Origin: Rhizophagus irregularis
Taxonomy: Eukaryota > Glomeromycota > Glomeromycetes > Glomerales > Glomeraceae
DNA length: 64,000 nucleotides
Assembly (NCBI RefSeq): GCF_026210795.1
Contig: NC_089432.1
Location: forward strand, 1,984,001-2,048,000
Direction of reading: 5' to 3'
A model generated the notes under the pieces. That model ran no database searches and was not told the DNA's origin. It was given only the letters and a program-made list of their open reading frames with translations. The position numbers were made by a program, and so were the translations under genes. Below, one piece after another: positions 9,991 to 21,879 of the stretch; positions within the stretch are counted from its first letter, which is position 1, and the number at the start of each line of letters is the position of its first letter.

Positions 9991-11299
9991 ATAGTGTATA
10001 ACTTATGGATATATATTTAGTACAAATTGATGCAAAAACTTTTTATTGGGTTATCAGATGTTGAATGATAACATTTTATATTTTCATTTCGCTATTCACA
10101 TTTTTATTAATCTTGTTATATTTAACACAAATTATTAGACTTAAATTTTTTTTAAAAAAATAATTTGAAATTGTAAATTAAAAATATTATCTCATTTAAA
10201 AGAATGACTAACTTTTAATAGATACTGTTTCAGTTACTATTATTATTAAAAATTGCAGGTTTGATACTATATATAATTTACAATCTTATATTTGAATGAT
10301 TTATAAGTGATTAAGTGCATTAAACTTTTAGTAAAGTTCTTTTTGAATATGTAAAAATGTTAATCATTTAATTTTGTGATGAAGCAATGAATTAAAACTT
10401 TATATTATTACAAATGATTCATCTTATGCATCCATTAAAATGTGAATGGTTGCCTTATGATGATAATTATCCATATCTTCTTTTAGAAGAATATCCAGAA
10501 TGTGAACCTGAATTATTATTAACATTTTATACTAGACCTCCTAAACATATTGCTGTATATAAATCCTGTAAAAATTTTAACAATAGATATAGATTTCCAT
10601 TTCTTTATCCTATTCCAAATGTAATTAGTATAGGATTTATTAGATAAGTTATTAAGAATAGACTATTAGTTGTATGAAAGGATTGATTTAGTAGTATCAT
10701 GTGATCATTATGTGAGAAGTGGTACAATAATGTAATGATGAAGCAACATGAGGCTTAGATGATGTAATACTATAAGGCTTAGACTATGAGGCTTAGATGA
10801 TGTAATGCTATAAAGCTTAGGCTATGAGGCTTAGATGATGTAATGCTTAGTTGGAAGGCTTAGATGATGTAATGTTTAGTTGGAAGGTTTAGTTAGAAAT
10901 TTGAAGGAAATTTAAGAATTAGAAGATTAGGAATTAGGAGATAATGGTTATAAAAATAGGTAGAATTTGATAGATATTCTGTAGTTCTTTTGAGCTCAAG
11001 TCTTTTAGACTCTTAATTACTGTAGCTTTGGCTCAAGTTCTTTTATAAAATAAAGATATTAATTATTAAAAGTTATTTTGAATATGCTCATGGTTTGCCT
11101 GAGAGTTAATTAATATTAATCTTAAATCCAGAAATAATATCATCATATAAAATAATGTTGAAAGACATGAATGTTAGAGTTCTGTTAGTCTGAATTTAAT
11201 ATATTTAATGAACAATAGAGAATGAAATTATTGAAGTTTTAAATTATAATTAAAAACCTAAACCAAGCATATTGAATTTATTGCTAGAGTATATTATTA
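9991..11299. other. Intergenic region with one 77-residue frame and an LTR-like stretch
   Basis: A plus-strand frame at 10414-10647 encodes 77 residues starting MIHLMHPLKCEWLPYDDNYP; its tyrosine- and proline-rich composition is protein-like but I recognise no family. The stretch 10680-11070 ends in AATAAAGATATTAATTATTA after repeated GCTCAAGTTCTTTT-like phrases, which resembles an LTR or transcript 3' end, but no partner copy lies in the window. The minisatellite is listed separately. Confidence 0.35.
10749..10895. repeat. Minisatellite with core GAGGCTTAGATGATGTAATG
   Basis: The core GGCTTAGATGATGTAATG recurs about four times, separated by variants of CTATAAGGCTTAGACTATGA or TTAGTTGGAA. 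Unit lengths vary from about 26 to 46 bp, so this is an irregular tandem repeat. Confidence 0.75.
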
Positions 11300-13890
11300 T
11301 AGTTTACCAATAGTGGCAGATGTTGGTGACAGTGCCTATCTTAAAGAAAATCCATCTAATAATTCTTAGCTTGATGATACATTGATTAAAGCAGCTGATT
11401 GGTTAAACAAAATAATTCTTTTTTAAAATAATTATTCTCAACTTTTAGATTTTCCAAGTTCACAAACAGCTAATCCATTCCATAGTGCTTACCATTTACC
11501 TGATGATGATTCTGCACCACCATATTTACCTAATAATATTGTAGTGCCTAATGTTAATTTTAATGTTAAAATTCATAATGAAGATTATCATTATACTCAT
11601 TTAATGGCAGGTTTTTGTTAAAACATCTGATAATACTTTATTACCATTAGCTATAAATGATCATAATTTAGAAGCTTTATTATTTCCTAATTTATTTCCT
11701 AATGGAAAAAAACATTATCATGATAATAATTCTAATTCAAAATCAACATGTGATGAAACTTGTTCCAAATATATTAAACAACAAGTACTTAACATTGATT
11801 CACATTTTAGACTTCATTCCAAATGGTTAGCATTACAATTAGAAAAAATTTGAAATCATCAAAATAATCAATGTATTTGGAGGTAAAATCAGGCTGATAA
11901 AATTTATCATCTACCAACTGCAGCAGAGATTATTAAACAATCATCTTATTCTGAAAATTTAATAATAGATGAATCAATTTACCTACATTTATCTGTACTG
12001 GTGATAAATACAATGATATCATCATATGGATTATTATCATCATTTATTACTCTTACAATGCTAAAAGTCACTGGAAACATTTGCATAAAATTTTAAAAGT
12101 AACAGATAATAATGATACCATTCCAACAAATAGATTATTACATACATACTACATTACACTTTATTCATCATTTACAACAACTTAAAAATTATATTTGGAA
12201 AAATCCAGAACATTCTGAATGGGATAATATAAATCATTTGTTTGAAAGAGTAGAATTTCAAAATTGTGGTGCTGCACATACTTATGATGTATATGTATTG
12301 GACTTCAAAAAGTATTGAACAAATGATAAATGAAAATCTTATAAGATTTGATCTTTCAGATCTAAATACTGAACCTGATTTATATGAAAAGTTAAAGCAA
12401 ATCAAATTCATATATGCAGTTCAAAATGTGAAGGTCCAGCTGCTCCAGGACATACTTATAAAAAAGGATTTCCTTGTTCTTATTTTTTATATATGTATTT
12501 TGGTACTGATACTTAACAATGTATATACAAATGCATAAAACCTGAAGACCAATGGATAGTTCCTTATCATTCTCAAACTTTAATGATTTGGGATGCTCTT
12601 ATTTAACAAAATATATAGCAAAAGCTGAGCCTACTCATGTTTTTAATATTAAAGAAGGTGACAAATTTAGAGAACATGTAGTAGTTCACAGATTAGGTTC
12701 TATGGAATTGATATTCTTATTATAAGGTGAAACAATTTGTAATTCTTCATGTGCTGTTACTTATCTTACAAAGATCCTCCTACAAATCAACAAAAAGCTA
12801 TTTGTCCTATTTTTTTAATTAATGAAAATGATAATGGAAAAATCATAGTGAAAAATATTTTGATCATTCAGATGATGATGAATTTACTAATATAATATAT
12901 TCAGAATATTTTCAAAATTATGAAATAACAATGACTCATCCAACTACCAGACATTCAGTTTATATTGACGAATTAGGAAATTATGTAGTTAAAAGAACTG
13001 TACCAAAATTAGTTAGATTTTATTACTTAACTTTATATAATGGACAATTATTTTTTTATTAAAAATTATTACTTGAAATTCCTTGTAAAAGTGAAGAAGA
13101 ACTTCTTGTAAACTTTTTAACATATTAAGAGCATTGGTTATCTCATCATCCTGAATTTAATGAAACATTACAACAAATTACACAAGATTATTTGCATTCT
13201 CAGCAACTAAAATTGGATTCTCAATTTATCCAAATTTTAGATTATTTAATTAACAATTTACAACCTATTCTTCCTTCTGTAGTATCTAAACTTATTAGTA
13301 TCTTTAACAATTAATCCTCCAATTCTTCCTCAATGCAATATATTAAATCTTTCAGAAGATCAGTTAAATGCACTATCTACTATTTGCAATACTTTAGGTC
13401 CTAGACATCAAAAAAATAAATATTCTTATTTTTTTGTAACTGGTTCAGCTGGTACTGGAAAGTCATTTATAATTAACTTAATAGTTAAAAATTTAAAAAA
13501 CAAAGAATCAAATTATTTGTTATTAGCCCCAACTGGTGTAGCAGCAACAAATATTGGAGGTGAAACATACATTCTGCATTAAGAATATGTGAAACACTTG
13601 GTGGATTTTAATCTTTAGCTTTTTATGATCTTGATTTTTTTAAATATTTAAGAACTATTAATACTTTAATAATTGGTGAAATTTCAATGGTATCTAGTGC
13701 ACTTTTTAGTTTTATTTATAATATGTTTTCAGTCAAGCAAATGTTGCATTAAGTTGATGTTCAGACTGGTTAAAAGTACATATTGCATCCTTACATCCTT
13801 TTGCTTTTATTGTAGATAAATCAATGCTTGAAGAATATGAATATTTAGAAAAAATTGCTGCCCAACCTTTACCTTTACAAATGTAAAATT
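11300..13890 (+). pseudogene. Helitron Rep / PIF1-like helicase, heavily decayed
   Basis: Many short coding pieces in changing frames follow the order of a Helitron protein. Near 11640-11850 a Helitron-N-like piece reads LEALLFPNLFPNGKKHYH and continues to SKWLALQLEKI. Near 12240-12290 is the Rep histidine region EFQNCGAAHTYD, where the second HUH histidine is lost. Near 12600-12720 are the tyrosine motif YLTKYIAKAEPTH and a later HRLGSMELIFL. At about 13430-13570 a PIF1 helicase Walker A reads FVTGSAGTGKSFIINL, followed by LLAPTGVAATNIGG, and a Walker B-like LIIGEISMVSS lies near 13680. Helitrons replicate by a rolling-circle mechanism using these two activities. Numerous stops and frameshifts make this copy dead. 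No Helitron termini were recognised around it. Confidence 0.75.
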
Positions 13891-15159
13891 AATATTTATG
13901 CTTTACAATTTTTATAATAAAATATTATTTAATTCACATGTTTTAAATATTAAAATAAAAATAAGATATAGTTAATTTTACTTTAAAATGAGAATTTGTA
14001 CTAATAATTCTACAAATCTTTATAAACTTCCAATTCTAATTTTTAAAATTTTAATTTTGTGGGGATGAAATACCCTGCATATTGCATATTCTATTTTGAT
14101 AATCAATAAATGAGTTGACAACTACCTTTTTTCCTCAATGATCTTCAATTGATAAAAGATGCTCAATCAATTCAATTTATTTTATTTTTTTATAACAAAA
14201 AATGAGTTTCCAGCAAGATCTTTTTAATGCAAGAAATTTTTAAAGAAATAATAAAAACTTTGACACTAACAAATTATCTTTTAACTTTTACTCAAATTAT
14301 AGAAAGTACCTTATTATTCCATATTTTACTTATCTGGACTCAAAAATTTCCCAGCAAAAAAGAAGGATTTTGGTAGATATTTTCCTATATTTAACAGATG
14401 AAGACCACAATTCTTTTTGAAAATATTTTCCTACATTTAATGCAATTATTATATGATTGGAAAGGGAAGCAAATTGCCATTGTATTATGACATTTGGTAA
14501 ATGGAGTAGAAATAAGAACATTAGAACAAACTTTAGGAATAAGTCAAAGTTCAGCTATTCATTTACTAAGAATTTGGAATGTAACAGTCTAACAGAATTG
14601 CATAGCCATGAGGTGCAAGTTTGCCAACTATAATACAAGGATTTGAATGTGATGAAATACAATCAGGAAATCGCAGATTACTATCTTATAACATTGTAAT
14701 GATACTCAATGATGTGACATTATTTTTACCATTACTTAATGGTAAGTGTATTGTGACATATCATTATATATAGGAATATAAACTGGATCGGAATAATATT
14801 GGTATTTTATTGATACCACATCAGCATCATATTAACATTGGAAAAAATTTTATAGTTTCTGCAAAGAAGTTCATAAAATCATTTAAGGCAACTGGGTGAG
14901 GTTTTTATTAACCGGAAGATAACTATTTGAAGAATATCATCATTTGAATTTTTTATTAGGCATGATGAAAACTATAAAATTAGTTATCATAAAAAAAAGT
15001 GTTGCTTAAAAAATTTGTTAAACCATTAAAGAGGCATTCTCAAGCTTGTAATTCTATTGATCTCGTTATTGATTGTGATACTTGAGCACAATGACATCAC
15101 TATCAGATTTAATTGAGGGAGATGCTTGAGAACAGCCTTATTCAATTCTATCATCAAAT
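13891..15159. other. Degenerate region with a coding remnant
   Basis: Between about 14460 and 14760 plus-strand pieces look coding. One contains EIRTLEQTLGISQSSAIHLL, which has the rhythm of a helix-turn-helix, and another ASLPTIIQGFECDEIQSGN followed by LFLPLLNGK. Stops and frame changes separate them. They probably derive from a mobile element, but I cannot assign a family. The rest shows nothing. Confidence 0.35.
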
Positions 15160-16491
15160 TGTCAGAGGTATAACCATAATAAAATGCTCAATCTGTATTT
15201 TCTATATTACTAATTATTGCATTTTTAGCATTATTATTTTTAAAAGAAAAAAATAAAACAATCTCTGTTTTTAATCCAACCACCAAAAGATTCCCACTTC
15301 AAAAGGTTATATCCACCAAGAATTTCTTCCGTTCCTGCAACTTTAATAAATTTTACTTTTACAGTATAAGTATATATTATTATATAATTCGTGAAATTTT
15401 TTAGGAGTGAATCTCGACTAGCTCTTAATAATAATTGAATCTGTAGGGTAAATACAATTCTCTTAAGTGATCAAATTTATTATTAATACCTATTTTATCA
15501 ATCCGTCTTGAAACTACTGAAATAATATTTAAATTATTAACAATTTTTGAATCAATAATTCCATCAATTTTTATACTTCTAGGAAGTGAAATATTGTCAA
15601 TTGGTTCACTATCAGGATCCAAATGAGAATTTAATGAGTTTTCGTAAAGTTAATGCTCAAAAAGGTTTTTACAATTGTAAAAAATCTTTAGATGATAAAC
15701 TAAAAAAAACTAACCTAGGGTAACAATGTTTTAAAGTATTTCCCATTGTTTTGAAATCTTCATCTTACCAAGTACTATCTGAAAGAAGTGTGGGACAAGA
15801 CACCATTTTAACACGTGTTCCCAAACAGGCCAAACTTCAACTTCTTTCATTTGTAAATCGTCTCTTTTAATCAGTTGAACTAAAGATTTTTCAGGAGCGA
15901 AGTGAAATCAAGTGATTTAATATTTTCTCTGGAGAGTTTGCCATAAAATTTATGCAAAATTGTTGTAGTTCCAACACTTCAGAATTTGATTGAAAGCTTG
16001 TTCTATGAACAGTTCAAAATGTTGTTCCATCCATTCAGATTTATTTTCAATTAAATACTTTTGTAAACAATCAACTGGTTCTTGAAGAAGCAGCTCATCT
16101 GTGGCAGATGAAATTTATATATCTCTGAAGTGTCTTGTTCATATAGTGAAAGAATGCCACCATAAATATACCTATAAAACAAAATTTTAATAATTTAAAT
16201 TTCGTATTTGAATATTTGATTATGGTAATACGTTTGAATTTATTATAAATAAACTTACTTTAAAACAATTTGGAAGATTTCAGGTGATATATTTGGTAAC
16301 TTATTATGAACTAGAACGTTATCCTTATTTTTTTTACTAATAGCAAAAGTTCGTCACAAATATGGAGAACGGTAACATTTATATGTGCACGAAAAATTTT
16401 TACATTAGGATCCTCACCAACTATAGTATTCATTATCTTCCAATAATTCAATATAATTTTGACTTAATTTTGAAAGAAATTGTGTTGACAT
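15160..16491 (-). pseudogene. BTB-TLDc protein pseudogene (copy 1)
   Basis: The reading begins at an ATG whose first base is 16491: MSTQFLSKLSQNYIELLEDN then EYY, the N-terminus of a BTB domain. It continues VGEDPNVKIFRAH after a deletion of about 14 nt. A linker at 15622-15425 reads DPDSEPIDNISLPRSIKIDG. A damaged TLDc region follows (FFSFKNNNAKNAIISNIENT near 15200). The same order occurs in copy 2 on the same strand 5.4 kb away. BTB-TLDc proteins form a large family in this fungal group; BTB domains dimerise and can recruit cullin-3, and TLDc domains are linked to oxidative-stress resistance and V-ATPase. Frameshifts, stops and a lost BTB core make this copy non-functional. Confidence 0.7.
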
Positions 16492-17197
16492 AATTTATGT
16501 TTAAAATTAAATTGAGGTGGCGTCAACTATAAAATTGTGTGTAAATTTATAAAGCTCATCGTTTCAGATAAGGTTAAATTAAATAAGTATTAACGTAATT
16601 CTTTCTGAAATAGAATTTTGCTGCGCCACAGTCACAGGTCGAAATGCTAAAAATCGGCAAAAAAAATGGCACAAAAAGCAGTGGCTATTCTTGGCTATTC
16701 TTGGCTATTCTTGGCTGTTTTTGGCTATTTGCGAATTAACCTATACTATTTGTAAATAGTTTATATAAATTTGCGAATAGTTTATGCAATTCTAGCCATT
16801 TTTTTTGCCTATTTTTGGTCATTTGATGTGTGAGTATTACTCTCTCGAATTAGTGTTTCGATCTGGATAAAACCTCAAATATTTTAACGTGGGATTATGA
16901 TTAAAAAAGATTACAAATTTCGGCTTTGAGTGGACTATAATTTTGGCCAGAATTAAAATAATATTATTCCATAAATTTTTATTAATTTTGGTGGTCCCAG
17001 CCTAAATTAACCGAGCCGGTATCTGGATAAAAACTGGATAAAACCGCTACAGATCGAAACTCTATCTCGAATCATCAATCATTTGGTCAAATTAATTCAA
17101 TTAATTCCTTATGGATAATAAAGAAGAGACTAATTATTATTTATCTTTTAATCCTTCGCTGTAATAAATATATTTTTTTAAAATCAGAAAAAGAACT
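16492..17197. other. Intergenic region with a 10-bp tandem repeat
   Basis: No gene is visible. At 16683-16730 TTGGCTATTC and close variants are repeated about five times. The sequence runs up to the hAT target duplication at 17198. Confidence 0.6.
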
Positions 17198-17205
17198 CTT
17201 TCCAC

Positions 17206-20200
17206 CAGTGTTCGGAAATGACCTGGTCATTTGACCATTTTTCGGATTAGGAATCATTTGGTCAAATGATACCCTATCATTTGGCATTTGTCATTTAGCA
17301 AAAATCCCAAATGCCAAATGCCAAATGATTGGGTGTCATTTGACCGTCATTTGCATCATTTGTCATTTGGTCATTTGGATATTATTATTTTCTGTTTTTA
17401 TAAATGGCATTTATATTTATATTATGTTTTTTTAAAAAATTTTATTTGTTTTTAAACATGAATTTATTTTAATATAAAGAAATTAAAGAAATTACTACTA
17501 CTGCGTATTCTTACAAAATGATGATCGCATTATTGATCATCCATATAAATATTTATATGCTAAAAATAATTCTCACGCCACTTTTTTTCTCACACTTCGT
17601 TAGTTCGTTTAGATAATAAACATGGGCAAACTACCACATCCTTTTCGTCCATATTTTGAGTTAATATCAAATCCAAACAATAAATCTAATAAATTTGCTG
17701 TGTGTCTTTGTTGTATTGAGGAATATACGCGTAATATTGCAATAACTAAGAAGGAATGTCGCGTTATTAATAAAGTCAAGTCTTGTTATGATCAACTGGC
17801 GAAATGTGAAAATTTTAAAAAACGATATAGTGAAAGTGAATATACAGAAATCCTTACATTAAACAGTAATGATGGTAATAAAGTAATTGCAGGCAAAAGA
17901 AAAGGTGAGTTTTATATTACTTTATAAACATAATTTATTAAGTATGCAAAATTTAACTTCAACTTCAATATTATTCAAGAAATTGAAGGAGTTCCTTGTG
18001 AAAATGAAGTAAATGAAGATAATAAACGTGTAAAGGTAAAGGCTACGACAACTCAAGCTCTTAGACAAGCTCCTCTTACAAATTATATATCCCGTCCATT
18101 ATCAACACAAGATATTCCACATTTTCGTCAACTTTTTTTTAATATGGTTGTGTCAAATGGGTTATCTTTTTCGTTTGCTGAAAATCCAGAAACATGTGAA
18201 CTCTTTAGATTTTGTATACCGGCAGTCAACCTACCTTCAGCAAAAGCACTTTCTGGATCAGTTTTAAAAGCTACATCAAAAAATCTGGTTGATAGTATTA
18301 TTATTACTGCACAAAATGATCTGAATGGTGTCACTGCGGCATTTGATAGTTGGAGTAATATCCGATCCGAGCATTTATTTGGTGTAGTATTTATTACATC
18401 TGAAGGAAAATCATTAACTTGGGGTGCAAAAGATATTAGTTCTGAACGTTCCAAAACAAGTAACGTAATTTCTTATATAAAAGATATCATGGAACAAGCA
18501 CACCAACATCAAATTAACATTAAATGCTTTGTGTTAGATTCAGCTGGAGAATATGCAGCTGCTAGGTAACAAATATTTTATTAATAAATTATTAATTTTG
18601 GTCAAATAAATATGAATTAATATTTTTTAATATATAGACGCCAGATGCGTGTTGAATATAAAGACAAAATATTTCTACCATGTATGGCACACCAAATGAA
18701 CTTAGTATTTGGTGATATTTTTAAAGAATCAGTAAAATATAAAGAAATTTCAACAAAAGCAATTCGGATTGTTAGCTTTTTTCATATGGCTTCTTATTTT
18801 GCTGGTAACCTAAGAGATGAGCAAATGTTAATTTATAACAAAATTATTGCATTAACAAGACCTGGAGATACGCGTTGGAACAGCTATTACTTCTGTTTCC
18901 ATAGTCTTTTAAAAACTGAAGCTGCATTGAAGGTAATTAATTTTTCTTTTGTATTGCAAAATATAATATGATAATAAATTAATAATATTAATAAATTTTT
19001 TAGTCATTGGTAGCAAAGTATTCTCCTCAACGTGCTAATCTTAGAAATGCAACTACTTCAACATATAAATTTTTACCTGCTGATATTGTTCAAATAGTTA
19101 ATGATCATTCATTTTGGTCTATACTTTTTGAATTGCAAAATTTATTGCTCCCACTGTGTGGATTTCTTAACAAACTTCAAAAAGATATGGCATGACTTCA
19201 TGAGGTTCTATATATTTTTGCATTTACAATGAAACTTTTTCGTGAATTACCTGATCTTGAATTTAGTTTAAAGATGGTAGAACGACTTGAAAAAAGATGG
19301 GTTCAGTGGGAGCAGCCTCTTTTATTGCTTTCCTTTATCCTTCACCCAGATTATAGTGTTGAAATATTTCATTCAACTGCAAAACGTGTCACTTACACAG
19401 ACTTTGGGCAATGGATAAATTATTATTATGAAGTTTGGTTTAATGATCGACCAAAATCCATTCTTTTGGAATTTGTTAAATTTAAAAGAGGCAAATATCC
19501 TTTTGACCCACCAACAGTAAAACAATTTGGACAGGATATTATGAGTTTTTGGGAATCATGTTCAGGACATACTCCAGAATTGTCATGTTTAGCGCTACAT
19601 CTTTATAGTGTTTGTGTAAATGCTGCTTCAGTTGAACGATTATGGTCTACAATGGGTTTTTTTCATACAAAAAGAAGAAATAGATTAGAAGTAAGTAATA
19701 TATATTTAATTATTTATGATTTTAATTTACAAAGTAATGCACACTTATTTCAATTATAATGCATATTAATTTACTAGTTTTATTATTTATTAATTAGAAC
19801 AAAAAGGTTTTAGAAATGGCAAGAATTAGAAGTGATATTCTTTATAAACGGAAGATTAAGGAAGTAGAAGGAGGTCAAAAACAAGCACGACGCCTTCACA
19901 TTGCCCCACCAATCCTAAATAATCAAGAGGAAGAAGAGAACGAGCCTGTTTATGAAGATGATGATGAAGATTTAAATGTCAGTGACTTGGAAGATGATAG
20001 TTCGGAAGAAGATAATGACTCTGATGAAGAAGAAGAAACTAGAGATGATTTCCACTGGTCTGAAATCTGTACTAATTGGATTAATTTGGTTGATCGTGAA
20101 AATCAATTTGACAACGAAGAAGATAACCATTTATTAGAAATGACTTATGATTTTTTTGCAGCTGGAAGGGATCAGCATCCTGCTGATGATGAGACTGCGA

Positions 20201-20899
20201 AATGGAAATTAGAATATCTTTTTAAAGAAAATCTCAAAGCACCAACTTTTCTGGGAATAGAATATACTAGTTCTTTAAATGATAGTGAAATGTAATATTT
20301 TTTTTATCAAACTGTTAAATAAAGTAATTAAATTTTCTTTAGATTCTGTTTTCAGTTGAAATGATGCTAAATTGAGATAGAAATGTAATTTAGAGCATTA
20401 AAAACAGCTTAGAATATCACTAGATATCACATATGAAATAAAACAATAGTTTTTTTAGTGACAAATATAATAATTTTTACAATTTATTATTAAATTCAAA
20501 TACAACTTTTCTTCATTTTAAAGTTCATTATTATTACTTTGATATTGTAATTAAGCATTTATTTTATTTAAAAATGGACAATGACGGGAGCCATACAAGT
20601 CTGAGATCGTAATTAAGTATTTATTAAAAAAAAGAAAAATAACATATATTGATTATATCACGTGATATCATTAACACATGCTGCTATTAAAACTTTTTTT
20701 GCTATATATTTAAATTAAAGTTTTTTTTTAAATTTTGATTTCACTAAATTAAATAAATAAATTAAGTAATAAAATCTTACAAAATATACAATATTAGTTA
20801 AATGACTTAAATGACATGTCATTTGAGTAACCAAATGCCAAATGCCAAATGACATGTCATTTGAGTCATTTGTCATTTCAAGTCATTTGCCGAACACTG
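17206..20899 (+). mobile_element. hAT DNA transposon, nearly complete, with exact 8-bp duplication
   Basis: The ends are CAGTGTTCGGAAATGAC on the left and the inverse of CAGTGTTCGGCAAATGAC on the right. CTTTCCAC flanks both sides exactly (17198-17205 and 20900-20907). Subterminal regions are packed with CATTTGGCATTTG-type repeats, as expected for hAT transposase binding. One five-exon transposase gene occupies the interior. The element is 3,694 bp and lies between two BTB-TLDc pseudogenes. Confidence 0.93.
17622..20295 (+). pseudogene. hAT transposase (DUF659 and C-terminal dimerisation), one in-frame TGA
   Basis: Exons 17622-17904, 17980-18565, 18638-18932, 19004-19690 and 19798-20295 join in phase to 783 codons. 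The N-terminus has a Cys-pair, BED-like region (KFAVCLCCIEEY). Exon 2 holds a DUF659 / RNase H-like core with AAFDSWSNIRSEHLFG and CFVLDSAGEYAAAR, whose aspartates fit the catalytic positions. Exon 4 ends with the hAT dimerisation motif LALHLYSVCVNAASVERLWS, and exon 5 is an acidic tail. The only disruption seen is TGA at 19193-19195 inside MA-stop-LHEVLYIF, consistent with CGA to TGA. The gene sits inside clear hAT ends. The copy therefore looks young and recently inactivated, or its stop is read through; I cannot tell which. Confidence 0.88.
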
Positions 20900-20907
20900 C
20901 TTTCCAC

Positions 20908-21229
20908 TGATCATTTTGTACAAAAGTTTTGCTAAAGAAAAAACTGATGAAAGTCAACTGTATAAATATATATTAAGACTTCAAAATATGAAATTAGAGC
21001 CATATTTATCGCGTAGATAGTTTAGTTGATTGTTTTCAATGAAACAAACTTCTTTATTATAAATATTTTTACGAATATTGGGTATATTTACAATAAGGGA
21101 CCTTGAAAAACATATAGATAACTAAAAGCCTTCAGTTCAATAGCACTAAATATAAAGTTCAATAGTGAAACTATAGAATTTTAATGAAACCTTGCGAAGA
21201 GATAGCACATAGTCATTACTCTAAAGATG
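20908..21229. other. Intergenic region, no supported gene
   Basis: Nothing gene-like is visible. A phrase GGGACCTTGAAAAACATATA near 21099 weakly resembles the end of the neighbouring MITE at 21238 and may be a decayed relative. Confidence 0.4.
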
Positions 21230-21237
21230 TAGAACAT

Positions 21238-21458
21238 AGGACCCCGAAAAATACATAAAAAGGTCACATTTGAGTTTTCTTAAAAAGAACCTAAATTTTC
21301 ATGAAAATCTTGCCTTTTTTAGATAGTGCTGGCCTAAATTTTATTGTCCGTTTTGATACTGGCTAGCATTATCATAATTCCGGCCCTGAAAAGTTGCTTA
21401 TTTTAGGCCAAAATCTTGCCGATCATTTATGACTTCCATATGTATTTTTCGGGGTCCT
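21238..21458. mobile_element. MITE with AGGACCCCGAAAAATACAT ends
   Basis: The two ends are exact inverted repeats of 19 bp. Flanks are TAGAACAT (21230-21237) and TAGAACGT (21459-21466), an 8-bp duplication with one change. The interior of about 180 bp has no coding frame. Confidence 0.8.
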
Positions 21459-21466
21459 TAGAACGT

Positions 21467-21879
21467 ATAGAGAAAGATATTGTGGTAGTTTGTAATTGGC
21501 TTTATCGAACAAATGTAGAATTGGGAGGAGCTCAAGAAGAATGAGCGAATTATATCACAGAACAAAAAAAAATAGAAAGGAGTAGGTGTTACCGGCAAAT
21601 GTAATAAGGGATGCAGATATAGTAAAAATATAGGAAACAAATATGAGAAATTTGAAGAAATTAGTACTCTTAATGATGATTTCAGCAAAAGATTACCATT
21701 ACGTCAACGAAATTGCAAAGCAAGAGTATAGATTCAAATGACTCAGATGAGACGGAAGAAGATAATAGGAAGAAACGCAAAGAAAAATAAAGAGATCACG
21801 CAGGGAATGTAGATTTAGATTTAGATTGAGATTATATATACAATAAATAATGACGGTTGACGAATTATAGGTTTATAAC
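21467..21879. other. Intergenic region, no supported gene
   Basis: Short frames on both strands overlap and show no motif. The left part of the downstream TLDc pseudogene begins near 21880. Confidence 0.4.

Noticed and set aside
10680-11070. Possible complete LTR
   Set aside because: The 3' part looks LTR-like, but no second copy, primer-binding site or retroelement coding region was found nearby.
18128-18454. Minus-strand open frame inside the hAT gene
   Set aside because: It is the shadow of exon 2, whose plus-strand frame shows clear transposase motifs and joins neighbours in phase.
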